From an uncultured Bacilli bacterium (GTDB taxonomy: Bacteria > Bacillota_I > Bacilli_A > RF39 > UBA660): 64,000 nt of DNA. Below the pieces are notes generated by a model. The model had not been told where the DNA came from. It saw nothing but the letters and a program-made list of their open reading frames with translations, and searched no databases. Below, in pieces: positions 52,856 through 61,254 of this stretch. The translations under genes and the position numbers were made by a program. The stretch spans positions 186,001-250,000 of the forward strand of contig CAKOHZ010000002.1 of NCBI GenBank assembly GCA_934086315.1, in the 5' to 3' direction. Positions within the stretch are counted from its first letter, which is position 1; the number at the start of each line of letters is the position of its first letter.

Positions 52856-54906
52856 TTACTAGTACCCTCTACTATAATTCTTTTATTAACAATACTATAT
52901 TTAATATTTCTTTCATACATTTCTAATAATATTTCTAACAATTTATATTCTTCAAGTTCACTTACACATAAATTATCTTTATTACTATTTTCTAATTCAT
53001 AATATCTATTTTTAATATCCATTATTTCACAAGAATAAACTTTTTCATTTAACACATTATAATTAATATCTTTTAATATTTCAAAATAATATTCTATAGG
53101 ATAATACAATTTATAATACATAAGAATATATGATACTTTAATTTTATTTAATATGAATGCTCTTGATAATAAAGTCTTTCCACTTTCCTTCAAAGAATTT
53201 ATAACATTAAATATATCTACATCTTCTAAACCTCTATTTTTTAAATTAATATACAAATCATCTTCTAGTATATTATTATCTACTAAAACTTTAACTAAAT
53301 CATCAATCCATATATTATGTATATTAACAAGTTTATTTTCTAATTTTCCATCATCAAAATATCTTATATTTAAAGTACCAGTATTTCTATTTAATATAGT
53401 AAATTTGCAACCAAACTCTTCTGTATTTCTAAATAAATTAAATACTTTCTCATCATTACACTCACTAACAACATAATTGGTTTTGTTAATTAAATTATTT
53501 ATATTTTCTATATCATCATTTAATCTAAAACTTATATTAACAAAATTATTTTTTAAATCTTTATAATCGTAATATGTGTTTTTTATAAAAGTATTATCTT
53601 TTATATATGGTATAAAATTCATATTTCTAGGTATTAAATAAAATGAACTAAATATAGTCTTAGTAAATAATGGAATATCTTTAAGTACACTACATATATA
53701 ATCTTTATCTTTAGAATCAAAAACATACTTTTTCATAATCTCATAATGCTTAATTATTCTTGGTATATTAGAATCGTTCAATTTAAAATAATAGTTACAT
53801 CTTACCAATTCATCCTTATAATTATTCATAATAAACTTGAATAACTTATTATAATAAAATTTTTCTGATACTATAAATTCTATTTTAGGCATTTCACTAA
53901 AGAATAATTCATAAGGTAATCTATATGGCTCAGTCTTAATAATATTTAACACATATGCCACTAAAGAATTATTTATAAAACCATCTAATTGATAATATTG
54001 TTTTTCATCTCTTATATATTTACTAACACTTATCAAGAACTTATAAACATTTGTATAATTTAATTCTTTTATTAACTTCAATTCTTCATCTAATCTTTTT
54101 AAATTTTTTAAGTTAGGATTTCTATATTTAATATTAAAACTATCTCTCACTAACATTTTAAATTCATTAAAATCATCTATATTAGTTATATAAAATTTAT
54201 CATCATTAATTATTATTCTACCCAAATTGTCAAAGATCATATTAGAGTTTTTGATTACTATATCCTCATCATCAAACTCTTTTAATAAACTTTTAGTATC
54301 TTTGTATACTCTACACTCAGAATTATTATCTATCTTTTGATGAAAATATAATACCTTCTTTGCCAGTATTTCATCATTTGATAACACATTAGGCATATTT
54401 GAATATACAAGTTTTTCTTTATAATTTTTAAGTTTAAAAACATGCTTTTTATCATTAATTTCTATATAATCAAAAATAGATAAATCTAATTCTAAATTTT
54501 TATCATTTGCTATAATGCCTACTAACAAATTATCTCTATATTTTAATATTTCTTTAATAGATATTTTTTTATTATACTCATTTATATATTTAGTCATTAT
54601 TTCATATAAATTATTTAATCCTTTTTGATTTTTACAAACTATTACTATATTAGATTCTATATCTTCAATTATTGAAGTTACCTCTACACCATAACCTATT
54701 TTAATATTTTCAAAACTATTATCTACTTCACATAATTTCTTATAAATACTTTCTATTTTAGGAAAACCAATTATAGAATCTTTATCAACAAAAATAACAC
54801 CTCTTTCATTATTCTCTTTTATATTCCATAATAATGCCTCAATATCTATAGTTGAATCTTTATCTAAACTATATTTGGTCTTAACGTGTAATTCTACTTT
54901 ATTCAT
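52852..54906 (-). CDS. PolC-like pseudopolymerase A (degenerate PHP plus polymerase)
   Basis: 684 residues, collinear with PolC minus its OB, exonuclease and zinc parts. PHP start MNKVELHVKTKYSLD (PolC VELHLHTPMSQMD; the second His lost), VVIVCKNQKG-like strand, SLVAYVLNIIKTEPYRLP (about 314-331; PolC SLVATLTEITEVNPLP), MPKIEFIVSEKFY (339-351; PolC VPDIDLNFSGEYQ, both Asp changed to Lys and Glu), FVNISFRLNDD (455-465; PolC LLKLDILGHDD, Asp to Ser), CNDEKVFNLFRNTEEFGC (483-500), NRNTGTLNI, and LLEMYERNIKYSIV (660-673). All three palm Asp are replaced. Polymerase activity is therefore not expected. First gene of the operon. Confidence 0.7.
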   Translation of the reverse strand: MNKVELHVKTKYSLDKDSTIDIEALLWNIKENNERGVIFVDKDSIIGFPKIESIYKKLCEVDNSFENIKIGYGVEVTSIIEDIESNIVIVCKNQKGLNNLYEIMTKYINEYNKKISIKEILKYRDNLLVGIIANDKNLELDLSIFDYIEINDKKHVFKLKNYKEKLVYSNMPNVLSNDEILAKKVLYFHQKIDNNSECRVYKDTKSLLKEFDDEDIVIKNSNMIFDNLGRIIINDDKFYITNIDDFNEFKMLVRDSFNIKYRNPNLKNLKRLDEELKLIKELNYTNVYKFLISVSKYIRDEKQYYQLDGFINNSLVAYVLNIIKTEPYRLPYELFFSEMPKIEFIVSEKFYYNKLFKFIMNNYKDELVRCNYYFKLNDSNIPRIIKHYEIMKKYVFDSKDKDYICSVLKDIPLFTKTIFSSFYLIPRNMNFIPYIKDNTFIKNTYYDYKDLKNNFVNISFRLNDDIENINNLINKTNYVVSECNDEKVFNLFRNTEEFGCKFTILNRNTGTLNIRYFDDGKLENKLVNIHNIWIDDLVKVLVDNNILEDDLYINLKNRGLEDVDIFNVINSLKESGKTLLSRAFILNKIKVSYILMYYKLYYPIEYYFEILKDINYNVLNEKVYSCEIMDIKNRYYELENSNKDNLCVSELEEYKLLEILLEMYERNIKYSIVNKRIIVEGTSK

Positions 54907-54965
54907 ACTTTTTCATCACTTCCATTAAAAGAATAACATAGTTAATATTTGTCTTTTCTAAACGA

Positions 54966-54994
54966 CAAAAAAATAGAGACTATTTTCTCTATTT
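54966..54994 (-). terminator. Terminator after the HTH gene
   Basis: Minus strand: AAATAGAGA, loop AAATAG, TCTCTATTT, T run. It separates the nuclease/HTH pair from the pseudo-PolC operon. Confidence 0.8.
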
Positions 54995-55017
54995 ATATAC
55001 ATATTCAAATTGTTCAA

Positions 55018-55590
55018 CTACCAAATAAAATACCATTCATTTAAGGTATAATCATATCCAATATTATGATAAATGTCATTAAGTTCATTCATATATCTTT
55101 GAACCTTCTTTTCATTTATATTTAATTCATTACATATTTTATCAGTCTTAATATTTTTATAATCTTTAATATAACTATAAAATTTATTTAATTTATTAAG
55201 TTTATTGCCACTTAATAATTGTTTAGAAACATCTTTTTTATTATCTTTATATTTATCCCACTCTTCACTAAATTGAAAAGAATAATCATTAAAAATCTCT
55301 CTATTTACTTTTTCAAATCTATTCCATTTATTATATTTCCATTTATAGTTTTTATTATATATTAATACTCTTTCAAACTTATTAAATGACTTTCTATATC
55401 TCTTATCAAGTAAAACCAAATCATCATTATTACTATTATCTATTATTAACATATAACCTTGATATAAAATTGCTTCACTAATACTATTGCAAAAATGAAC
55501 TTCTCCATTTTCTATAATAGGATAACTTATACTATTTCTTTCTTCTTCATTAAATCCAACTATAACAACATTCTTTTTAAATTTATTCAT
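55018..55590 (-). CDS. HTH-containing protein of unknown family
   Basis: 190 residues. The C-terminal part (about 145-190, IKTDKICNELNINEKKVQRYMNEL) is a winged-helix/HTH of the DeoR/WYL sort. The N-terminal part (VVIVGFNEEERNSISYPI ... YQGYMLIIDNS) is alpha/beta and unrecognised; the middle is rich in Trp, Lys and Asn. It overlaps the upstream nuclease-like gene by 8 bases. Perhaps a transcription factor for this locus; no operator is identified. Confidence 0.65.
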   Translation of the reverse strand: MNKFKKNVVIVGFNEEERNSISYPIIENGEVHFCNSISEAILYQGYMLIIDNSNNDDLVLLDKRYRKSFNKFERVLIYNKNYKWKYNKWNRFEKVNREIFNDYSFQFSEEWDKYKDNKKDVSKQLLSGNKLNKLNKFYSYIKDYKNIKTDKICNELNINEKKVQRYMNELNDIYHNIGYDYTLNEWYFIW

Positions 55591-56638
55591 GCATTTCCTC
55601 TAAAAATTTATTTAATGGCATTCCTTTTTCTAATAGTATTTTAGTATTACAAGAACCAACTATAATAATATTTTTCCATTCTTTATAATTTTTATATTTA
55701 CTTTCTCTTTTGAATTTAGATAATAATCTACTTCTTAAATCTTCTTCGGTTTCATTATCAAAACCACAAACTATAATAATATCAGGCGCCTCACTAAAAT
55801 CTATATTATCAAGAATATTTCTTGCATTCTTAATATTTAGTAAATTATGTTCCATTTTAAATTCAAGATTAAACTTAACGTATTTTATAAAACGTTCTTT
55901 TTCTTTTAAATTAGAATTATATAATTTACTAAAATTTAAAGTATCTATTATATGATTACCTATATTTGATGAATTACCACTCACAGAAGCATTAATATTT
56001 TGTTTTAATTCAATAAATACCACTCTATATTTATCATTATATTTCTTTAATGCTACTAAATCAGCTTTCATAGTTTTTCCAGCATTTTCTTTATCAGATT
56101 GAACATCAAAACTATGTTCATATTCAGTATCAAAAACTATATAATCATTTTTATCATTATCATATATATATGTAAATTCTTGTTTAAATGTTTCTTCTTT
56201 TCTTACTTCTTTATAACTTTCAAAAACTTTATATAACTCATCTAATACAGTTTTAAAATCATACTTTTTTATTTCATTATCATCTATTTTAGCACTTAAT
56301 ATATTATTCTTTTTATTATTTATTTTCCATTCATTATATTTAGAAATATCAAAATTATATTTACTTAAAAATTCTATTAATTCATCCACTGCTTCTTCAC
56401 TATATAAAGACGCAGTATTAAGATTAAACCTAATAACATAATTATTAACATTCTTTTTTATATTTACACCTCTACCATAAGAATATAATGTTATCTTATT
56501 ATCACGAATAGTTAAATTATATTTTTCTTTGTTACTTTCTAAATATTTAAATAAATTATCCAAATCTCCATTATTAATAGAGTCTATGAATTTTTTATCA
56601 CTTATAAATCTTCCTTTTAACACAATTTCTTTGCTCAT
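55583..56638 (-). CDS. PD-(D/E)XK nuclease-like protein
   Basis: 351 residues. A candidate nuclease core lies at about 165-215: DTEYEHSFD, then KADLVAL (D193) and VVFIELKQ (E210, K212), the D-x(n)-E-x-K pattern of PD-(D/E)XK enzymes. ILDNIDFSEAPDIIIVCGFD and IIIVGS follow as core strands. The N-terminal 120 residues have no recognised domain. ATG behind AAGGAG; extended -10 promoter in front. Co-transcribed with the HTH gene. Similar nucleases occur in restriction and other defence settings, but no methylase is present. Confidence 0.65.
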   Translation of the reverse strand: MSKEIVLKGRFISDKKFIDSINNGDLDNLFKYLESNKEKYNLTIRDNKITLYSYGRGVNIKKNVNNYVIRFNLNTASLYSEEAVDELIEFLSKYNFDISKYNEWKINNKKNNILSAKIDDNEIKKYDFKTVLDELYKVFESYKEVRKEETFKQEFTYIYDNDKNDYIVFDTEYEHSFDVQSDKENAGKTMKADLVALKKYNDKYRVVFIELKQNINASVSGNSSNIGNHIIDTLNFSKLYNSNLKEKERFIKYVKFNLEFKMEHNLLNIKNARNILDNIDFSEAPDIIIVCGFDNETEEDLRSRLLSKFKRESKYKNYKEWKNIIIVGSCNTKILLEKGMPLNKFLEEMHE

Positions 56639-56656
56639 TTATTACTCCTTAAATAA

Positions 56657-56665
56657 ATTATAGCA
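56657..56665 (-). promoter_or_regulatory. Extended -10 promoter of the nuclease-HTH pair
   Basis: Minus strand TGC-TATAAT (TATAAT at 56657-56662), 16-18 bp before the ATG at 56638; it lies between the dacA-type terminator and the gene. The -35 region is weak. Confidence 0.45.
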
Positions 56666-56666
56666 T

Positions 56667-56698
56667 AAAAAATACTTAGATTATTATTCCAAGTATTC
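56667..56698 (-). terminator. Terminator after the D,D-carboxypeptidase gene
   Basis: Minus strand: AATACTTGG, loop AATAATAAT, CTAAGTATT (one G-T pair), then T run. Confidence 0.7.
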
Positions 56699-56717
56699 TT
56701 TACTAAATTATTTTAAG

Positions 56718-57863
56718 TTATTTTTTTCTTATATTACCAGTCACTATATCTTTAAGATTATTAATTAATACTTTAAAGTATGATGCTTTCTTCACTTCTT
56801 CATTAACAATTAAATCATATTTATATTCTTTAGAGTCATAATTAAGCACTAACTCTCCTACTTTAGTACCTTTCTTTAATGGTGCTTTTAATTTATCAAA
56901 TTCAACCTTTGTACTATAATTAACATCTCTAGTATTTTTATCAACAATTAGTTTAACATCATTATCTAAATAATAATTGTATTCTTTATTTTCACTACCA
57001 CTTATATTTATTTTACCAGTGTATTCACTTTTCTTAAGTATTACCTCACTTCCATACATACTATACCCATACTCCATCATACCAATCGTATCACTGCTTC
57101 TGTTATCTTTAGAACTACTTTTCATAACAACACTTATGAGTCTCATATTATTTTTATTCATAGTTGCTGTAAGACAATAACCTGCTTTATCAGTATATCC
57201 AGTCTTAAGTCCATCAATTCCTTTATAAAATTTAACTAGTTTATTTGTATTAACTAACCAATGATTTTCACCAGATACTATTATATATTCATCATAAGTA
57301 CTAGATATTTTTAAAGCAAGTTCATGTTTAACAAGTTCACGAGCCATTAATGACATATCATAAGCAGTAGTTAAGTGTCCTTCTTCATCTAGACCATGAG
57401 GATTCTTAAAAGTAGTATTTTCACATCCTAATTCTTTTGCTCTTTCATTCATCATATTAACAAAATTCTCAACTGTCCCACCTAACTTTTCAGCAAGAGC
57501 AACAGCAGCATCATTCGCAGAAGCAATACCAACACCCTTTATCAAATCCTCAACTTTAACATTACTTCCAGCTTCAACATATATTTGAGTTCCACCCATA
57601 TCTTGAGCATTTTTTGAAATTAATACATCATCATTCAAACTAATCTTACCACTCTCAAGAGCTTCCATTGTAAGTAACATAGTCATTATCTTAGTCATTG
57701 AAGCAGGCGCCATTTTTTTATCCTTATCTTTCTCAAACAATATTTTTCCAGTACTAGCTTCTACTAAAATCGCAGTCTCACTATTTTTAGCAAGTCCAAT
57801 TTCACTCGCATTCACATTAACTAGAAAAAACAAACATACCAATATAAAAAAGACTTTCTTCAT
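56718..57863 (-). CDS. D-alanyl-D-alanine carboxypeptidase (PBP5 type)
   Basis: Trims the terminal D-Ala of peptidoglycan stem peptides; 381 residues from ATG 57861-57863 with GGTGAT upstream. Signal peptide (about 1-20, VFFILVCLFFLVNVNAS). Active-site SMTK (about 54-57), SAND motif (about 114-117), KTGYTDKAG. The C-terminal domain (about 280-360) and a basic C-terminus with amphipathic helix (KVLINNLKDIVTGNIRKK) anchor it to the membrane. Single gene with its own terminator. Confidence 0.93.
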   Translation of the reverse strand: MKKVFFILVCLFFLVNVNASEIGLAKNSETAILVEASTGKILFEKDKDKKMAPASMTKIMTMLLTMEALESGKISLNDDVLISKNAQDMGGTQIYVEAGSNVKVEDLIKGVGIASANDAAVALAEKLGGTVENFVNMMNERAKELGCENTTFKNPHGLDEEGHLTTAYDMSLMARELVKHELALKISSTYDEYIIVSGENHWLVNTNKLVKFYKGIDGLKTGYTDKAGYCLTATMNKNNMRLISVVMKSSSKDNRSSDTIGMMEYGYSMYGSEVILKKSEYTGKINISGSENKEYNYYLDNDVKLIVDKNTRDVNYSTKVEFDKLKAPLKKGTKVGELVLNYDSKEYKYDLIVNEEVKKASYFKVLINNLKDIVTGNIRKK

Positions 57864-57912
57864 ACATATCACCATTAAATAATATGCATTTAAAAATCTT
57901 TTATCATTATTT

Positions 57913-59058
57913 TTATATATTTTTCAAAGCAAACTCTAATACCCTATCATAATCATTTATAAAATCTTCTTTAGTAGTCTCAACATAATAATCTGGTTTA
58001 AAAACTACTGGTTTAAACACTTCACTACTTACTTTATTTATTTCATCTTTATTAGAAATTCTTAGATTCATAACAGGATTTAAATAACAAGTTGATATAG
58101 CAAATCTATATTTACCAATATCTAACCACACTTGATCGCCATAAGAATTAAACGAAGTACCTATTCCCTCTCCAATAGTTATACATCCTAATTTAATTAA
58201 ATCATAAAGTGCTAACATTCCAGAAGAAAATACCCTATAATCAGTTAAAACTATTAACTTCTTATCTTTATATTCACTCAAAAAATCTATTAAAGGTTTA
58301 TTAAGCCTTGAATTACCACCTATATTACCTCTTAAATCTATAATAATTTTACTAATCTTATTAAAATCTAAACCTCTAATATCTTCAATTGATTTCTCTA
58401 TTATATCTTTATACTCTATTTGTATTGAACTATGTTTATAAATAAGTGAATCATTAATTATTTTATAAGTACCCGGTTCTCCATAATAATATTCTTCTAT
58501 ATCAAATTGTTCATCAATTGTTATAACATCTTTTTTATTAATTGTCCTCTTTTCTATATCACCATCAATAGTCTTAAATTCAAAAGTTAATTCTTCACTA
58601 TCTCTTAAAGATGGTAAACTAAATAATAAACTCATATTAAATAAAGCTTTTTCAAATTCATATCTTTTTCTTCCATCATTTCCATATATAACAATATCAT
58701 CTAGTTCATTTAATATTTTAGAAATACTCATTTCATTTACAGACTCTAAACTACTACCTCTTAACCCATCAGGATAATTAACAATTACTTCATCACCAAA
58801 AATTCTATAATTAAAAGGAAGATTAATTGTCTTAGTTCTAAATTTAGTATGATTATCATCTTTACCATCAATTCTCTTTATAATATAATTCATAAAATAA
58901 TTAAATAAATATCCATCATCTATTTTTAAATTAGATAGTAAATTTCTACATATAATTTCTAATTCTTCTTTAGTTATATTATGCCATGGATTAACATGAT
59001 TCTTTTCATATTCACTTATAAATTGCTTTAAAACACTTTGATAATATTCATTCATCAC
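57913..59058 (-). CDS. S41 family peptidase-like protein, no signal peptide
   Basis: 381 residues. The C-terminal half is an S41 (C-terminal processing peptidase/tail-specific) core: IIIDLRGNIGGNSRLNKPL (about 250-268), VLTDYRVFSSGMLALYDL with the probable nucleophile Ser, and GEGIGTSFNSYGDQ. The usual N-terminal PDZ domain is not obvious, and no signal peptide or TM is present, so it may be cytosolic or anchored through a partner. AGGAGTGTTGATG precedes the start. Substrate unknown. Confidence 0.75.
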   Translation of the reverse strand: MMNEYYQSVLKQFISEYEKNHVNPWHNITKEELEIICRNLLSNLKIDDGYLFNYFMNYIIKRIDGKDDNHTKFRTKTINLPFNYRIFGDEVIVNYPDGLRGSSLESVNEMSISKILNELDDIVIYGNDGRKRYEFEKALFNMSLLFSLPSLRDSEELTFEFKTIDGDIEKRTINKKDVITIDEQFDIEEYYYGEPGTYKIINDSLIYKHSSIQIEYKDIIEKSIEDIRGLDFNKISKIIIDLRGNIGGNSRLNKPLIDFLSEYKDKKLIVLTDYRVFSSGMLALYDLIKLGCITIGEGIGTSFNSYGDQVWLDIGKYRFAISTCYLNPVMNLRISNKDEINKVSSEVFKPVVFKPDYYVETTKEDFINDYDRVLEFALKNI

Positions 59059-59096
59059 ATCAACACTCCTAATACTTTATGATAACATTAGCACAA

Positions 59097-59132
59097 TTAA
59101 AAAAGATTGTAAATCACAAATCTACAATCTTT
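59097..59132 (-). terminator. Terminator of the zinc-ribbon/SPFH operon
   Basis: Minus strand: AAGATTGTA, 10-nt loop, TTACAATCTT (one mismatch flank), then six T. Confidence 0.8.
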
Positions 59133-59140
59133 ATTCTTTA

Positions 59141-59710
59141 TTATTTACCTTCTATTTTTCTTCTACAAAACTTACAAGTACCTGTTTTTCCTGTTAACAT
59201 ATTATCTGCCCCACAATAAGGACAAATAACAACATTAGTATTCTTAGCAATCTCTCGTTTTTCTTTCATAATCATATCATTTTTTCTTGATATTTCAGCA
59301 TTTCTTTTCTCTTGATTTTCTATATATGATCTAACAGAATTTTTTGCTTTATCAACAATCATACTTACTATAGAAGAAATTATCAAAAATATAATACCAA
59401 CTGTTATTAATCTTTTACTATAATCTATAAAATTAACTTTATATAATTCACTATTAATAATTTTATTAAAATATGGAATATTATCAGCATTGTATTCAAA
59501 TGAATTAAATATAAACTTTAATAATTTTGGTATCAATATTATAATTCCAGTTGAAACTAAATAATATGGAGTAACAATTCTTCTTCTATCAGAGTAATAA
59601 ACAATATATCTGAATATTATTAAACATACCCCAAGAAAAGGAAGAAAATACAACAATACTAATATAATTGGAATACTACATAACATTCTTATCAATATAT
59701 TATCTCTCAT
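59141..59710 (-). CDS. Membrane protein with C-terminal zinc ribbon
   Basis: 189 residues: two to three N-terminal hydrophobic segments (about 9-35, 46-66, 95-118), a charged helix (about 125-165) and a zinc ribbon at the end (CPYCGADNML ... CKFCRRK). Third gene of a zinc-ribbon/SPFH unit. No single family recognised. Located 14 bp behind the larger zinc-ribbon protein gene, whose own ribbons are of the same type. Confidence 0.65.
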   Translation of the reverse strand: MRDNILIRMLCSIPIILVLLYFLPFLGVCLIIFRYIVYYSDRRRIVTPYYLVSTGIIILIPKLLKFIFNSFEYNADNIPYFNKIINSELYKVNFIDYSKRLITVGIIFLIISSIVSMIVDKAKNSVRSYIENQEKRNAEISRKNDMIMKEKREIAKNTNVVICPYCGADNMLTGKTGTCKFCRRKIEGK

Positions 59711-59724
59711 AAGTTACCTCTAAA

Positions 59725-61251
59725 TTATTTTTGTTCCTTATTATCATTTTTAGTAAACTCATCTACAATAGCACTTGCCCCTGGTATACTATCAGTTATT
59801 GATTTTAATAGCTTACTTTGTGCTGTTGCACCATGAACAATAGTGTTATTTGATCCAGACATATTTGAACTAGATAAGCCACTAAGTCTTTTTACATAAT
59901 CATCAACTTGTCTTAAGTTTGTAACTTCTCTATCTGTTTCAGTTTCATAAGTATGTCTAGCACCTGAATTACGATATCTACTATACATAATAACAAAATA
60001 AATAATTCCAATAGATAAAAATATCCAATTTCCGTCAAAGTCATCCGCTGTAAAAAACATTAAAAATACACCTAATGCTTCTACTAAAGCAGAAATTGCT
60101 ATTAATTTTGGCATATGTATTGGTACACTACCCATAGTTTCTCCAGTTCTAGCATTAACAGCTACGTAATGAAGTAACTTTTTATCACCTTTTACTTCTT
60201 GATAACTATATAACCAAACTGGTAAATATGCAGCCTTCCATTGTTGACCCTTAATACTGAAATCTTCTTGTGCCCAAGCTACTCCTCTATCATAGTTTTT
60301 CAATGAATCATTTGCAGCAAATCTAGCTACATCTTTAGCTTGAACATCAACTACACTTTTAAGTGCATCAACATTCACATCTCTTTTTTCAGAAGTATAT
60401 CCTCTCAAATAGTTTGCATTATACCTAACAGCATTTTCTGTATCAAATGGCATAATAGCATTTATAACATTATTTGTTTTACTTTTATCTTCATTATTTA
60501 ATCTATCACTACTTGATTCAACAGTTAAACCTTTAATAGCTAAATCAAATTCTCTCTCTACATTAAATAAATCAGCATCATATCTTGTTTGACTACTATT
60601 ACCTACTTTAACAGTATATGAACGAACTAAATGTTCACCTTGACCTACCAACTTAGCATGAGAATTTACATCAACTATCATGTATGGAAAATAAACACCC
60701 ATAACATTATTAGTGGTAAATTCTTGTGTAAATTTAGGATGAGCAAAAAATTTTCTCTTTCCAACAAACTTTTCTATAGAACCTCTTGCTTGATCTTTAG
60801 TCATTTTAAATGGTAATACCACATCTGGAATAGCTCCATTTGGTATTTGTTGATTTACTGATAAAACATTTCTACACCAGTGACATCTAGCACTACTAGC
60901 TTCACTTGTATCAATAACTACTTCAGCTCCACAACTACTACATTTAAAAGTTAATACATCTTTAGTATCAGCAATTATATTTTGAGCCCCAGAACCCATA
61001 ACTTGTCCAGTTAAATTTTTAATATCTGTTTCCATACCAGTTATTTTTTCTGGTTCAAATTCATGTCTACAAAAATTACATCTTAATTTACCATTGTTTG
61101 GATTTAGTGATATGTCAGTAGCTCCACATTTAGGACATTTATTTTGTCCATCAACTGCACCTTCATCAGTTTTAATGACTTTAGGTTCAGTTGATGTAAC
61201 ATTTACATTATTATTAGTAGGAGTAATATTTTCTGTATTATCCCCTTCCAT
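59725..61251 (-). CDS. TFIIB-type zinc-ribbon membrane protein
   Basis: 508 residues. Two zinc ribbons near the N-terminus (CPKCGATDIS ... CNFCRHEFE about 38-66, and CSSCGAEVV ... CHWCRNVLS about 103-130), a long beta-rich middle part (about 145-370: FKMTKDQARGSIEKFVG, WKAAYLPVWLYSY), and two TM segments (about 385-430). Such proteins are annotated as TFIIB-type zinc ribbon proteins and often lie next to SPFH/virion-core-like genes, as here. The function is unknown. The start is ATG 61249-61251 (MEGDNTE). Confidence 0.78.
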   Translation of the reverse strand: MEGDNTENITPTNNNVNVTSTEPKVIKTDEGAVDGQNKCPKCGATDISLNPNNGKLRCNFCRHEFEPEKITGMETDIKNLTGQVMGSGAQNIIADTKDVLTFKCSSCGAEVVIDTSEASSARCHWCRNVLSVNQQIPNGAIPDVVLPFKMTKDQARGSIEKFVGKRKFFAHPKFTQEFTTNNVMGVYFPYMIVDVNSHAKLVGQGEHLVRSYTVKVGNSSQTRYDADLFNVEREFDLAIKGLTVESSSDRLNNEDKSKTNNVINAIMPFDTENAVRYNANYLRGYTSEKRDVNVDALKSVVDVQAKDVARFAANDSLKNYDRGVAWAQEDFSIKGQQWKAAYLPVWLYSYQEVKGDKKLLHYVAVNARTGETMGSVPIHMPKLIAISALVEALGVFLMFFTADDFDGNWIFLSIGIIYFVIMYSRYRNSGARHTYETETDREVTNLRQVDDYVKRLSGLSSSNMSGSNNTIVHGATAQSKLLKSITDSIPGASAIVDEFTKNDNKEQK

Positions 61252-61254
61252 AAA

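Noticed and set aside
54907..55017. A -35/-10 promoter for the pseudo-PolC operon
   Set aside because: The best boxes (AAGACA and TATTCT) are only 14 bp apart, too close; I could not place a convincing promoter in this gap.
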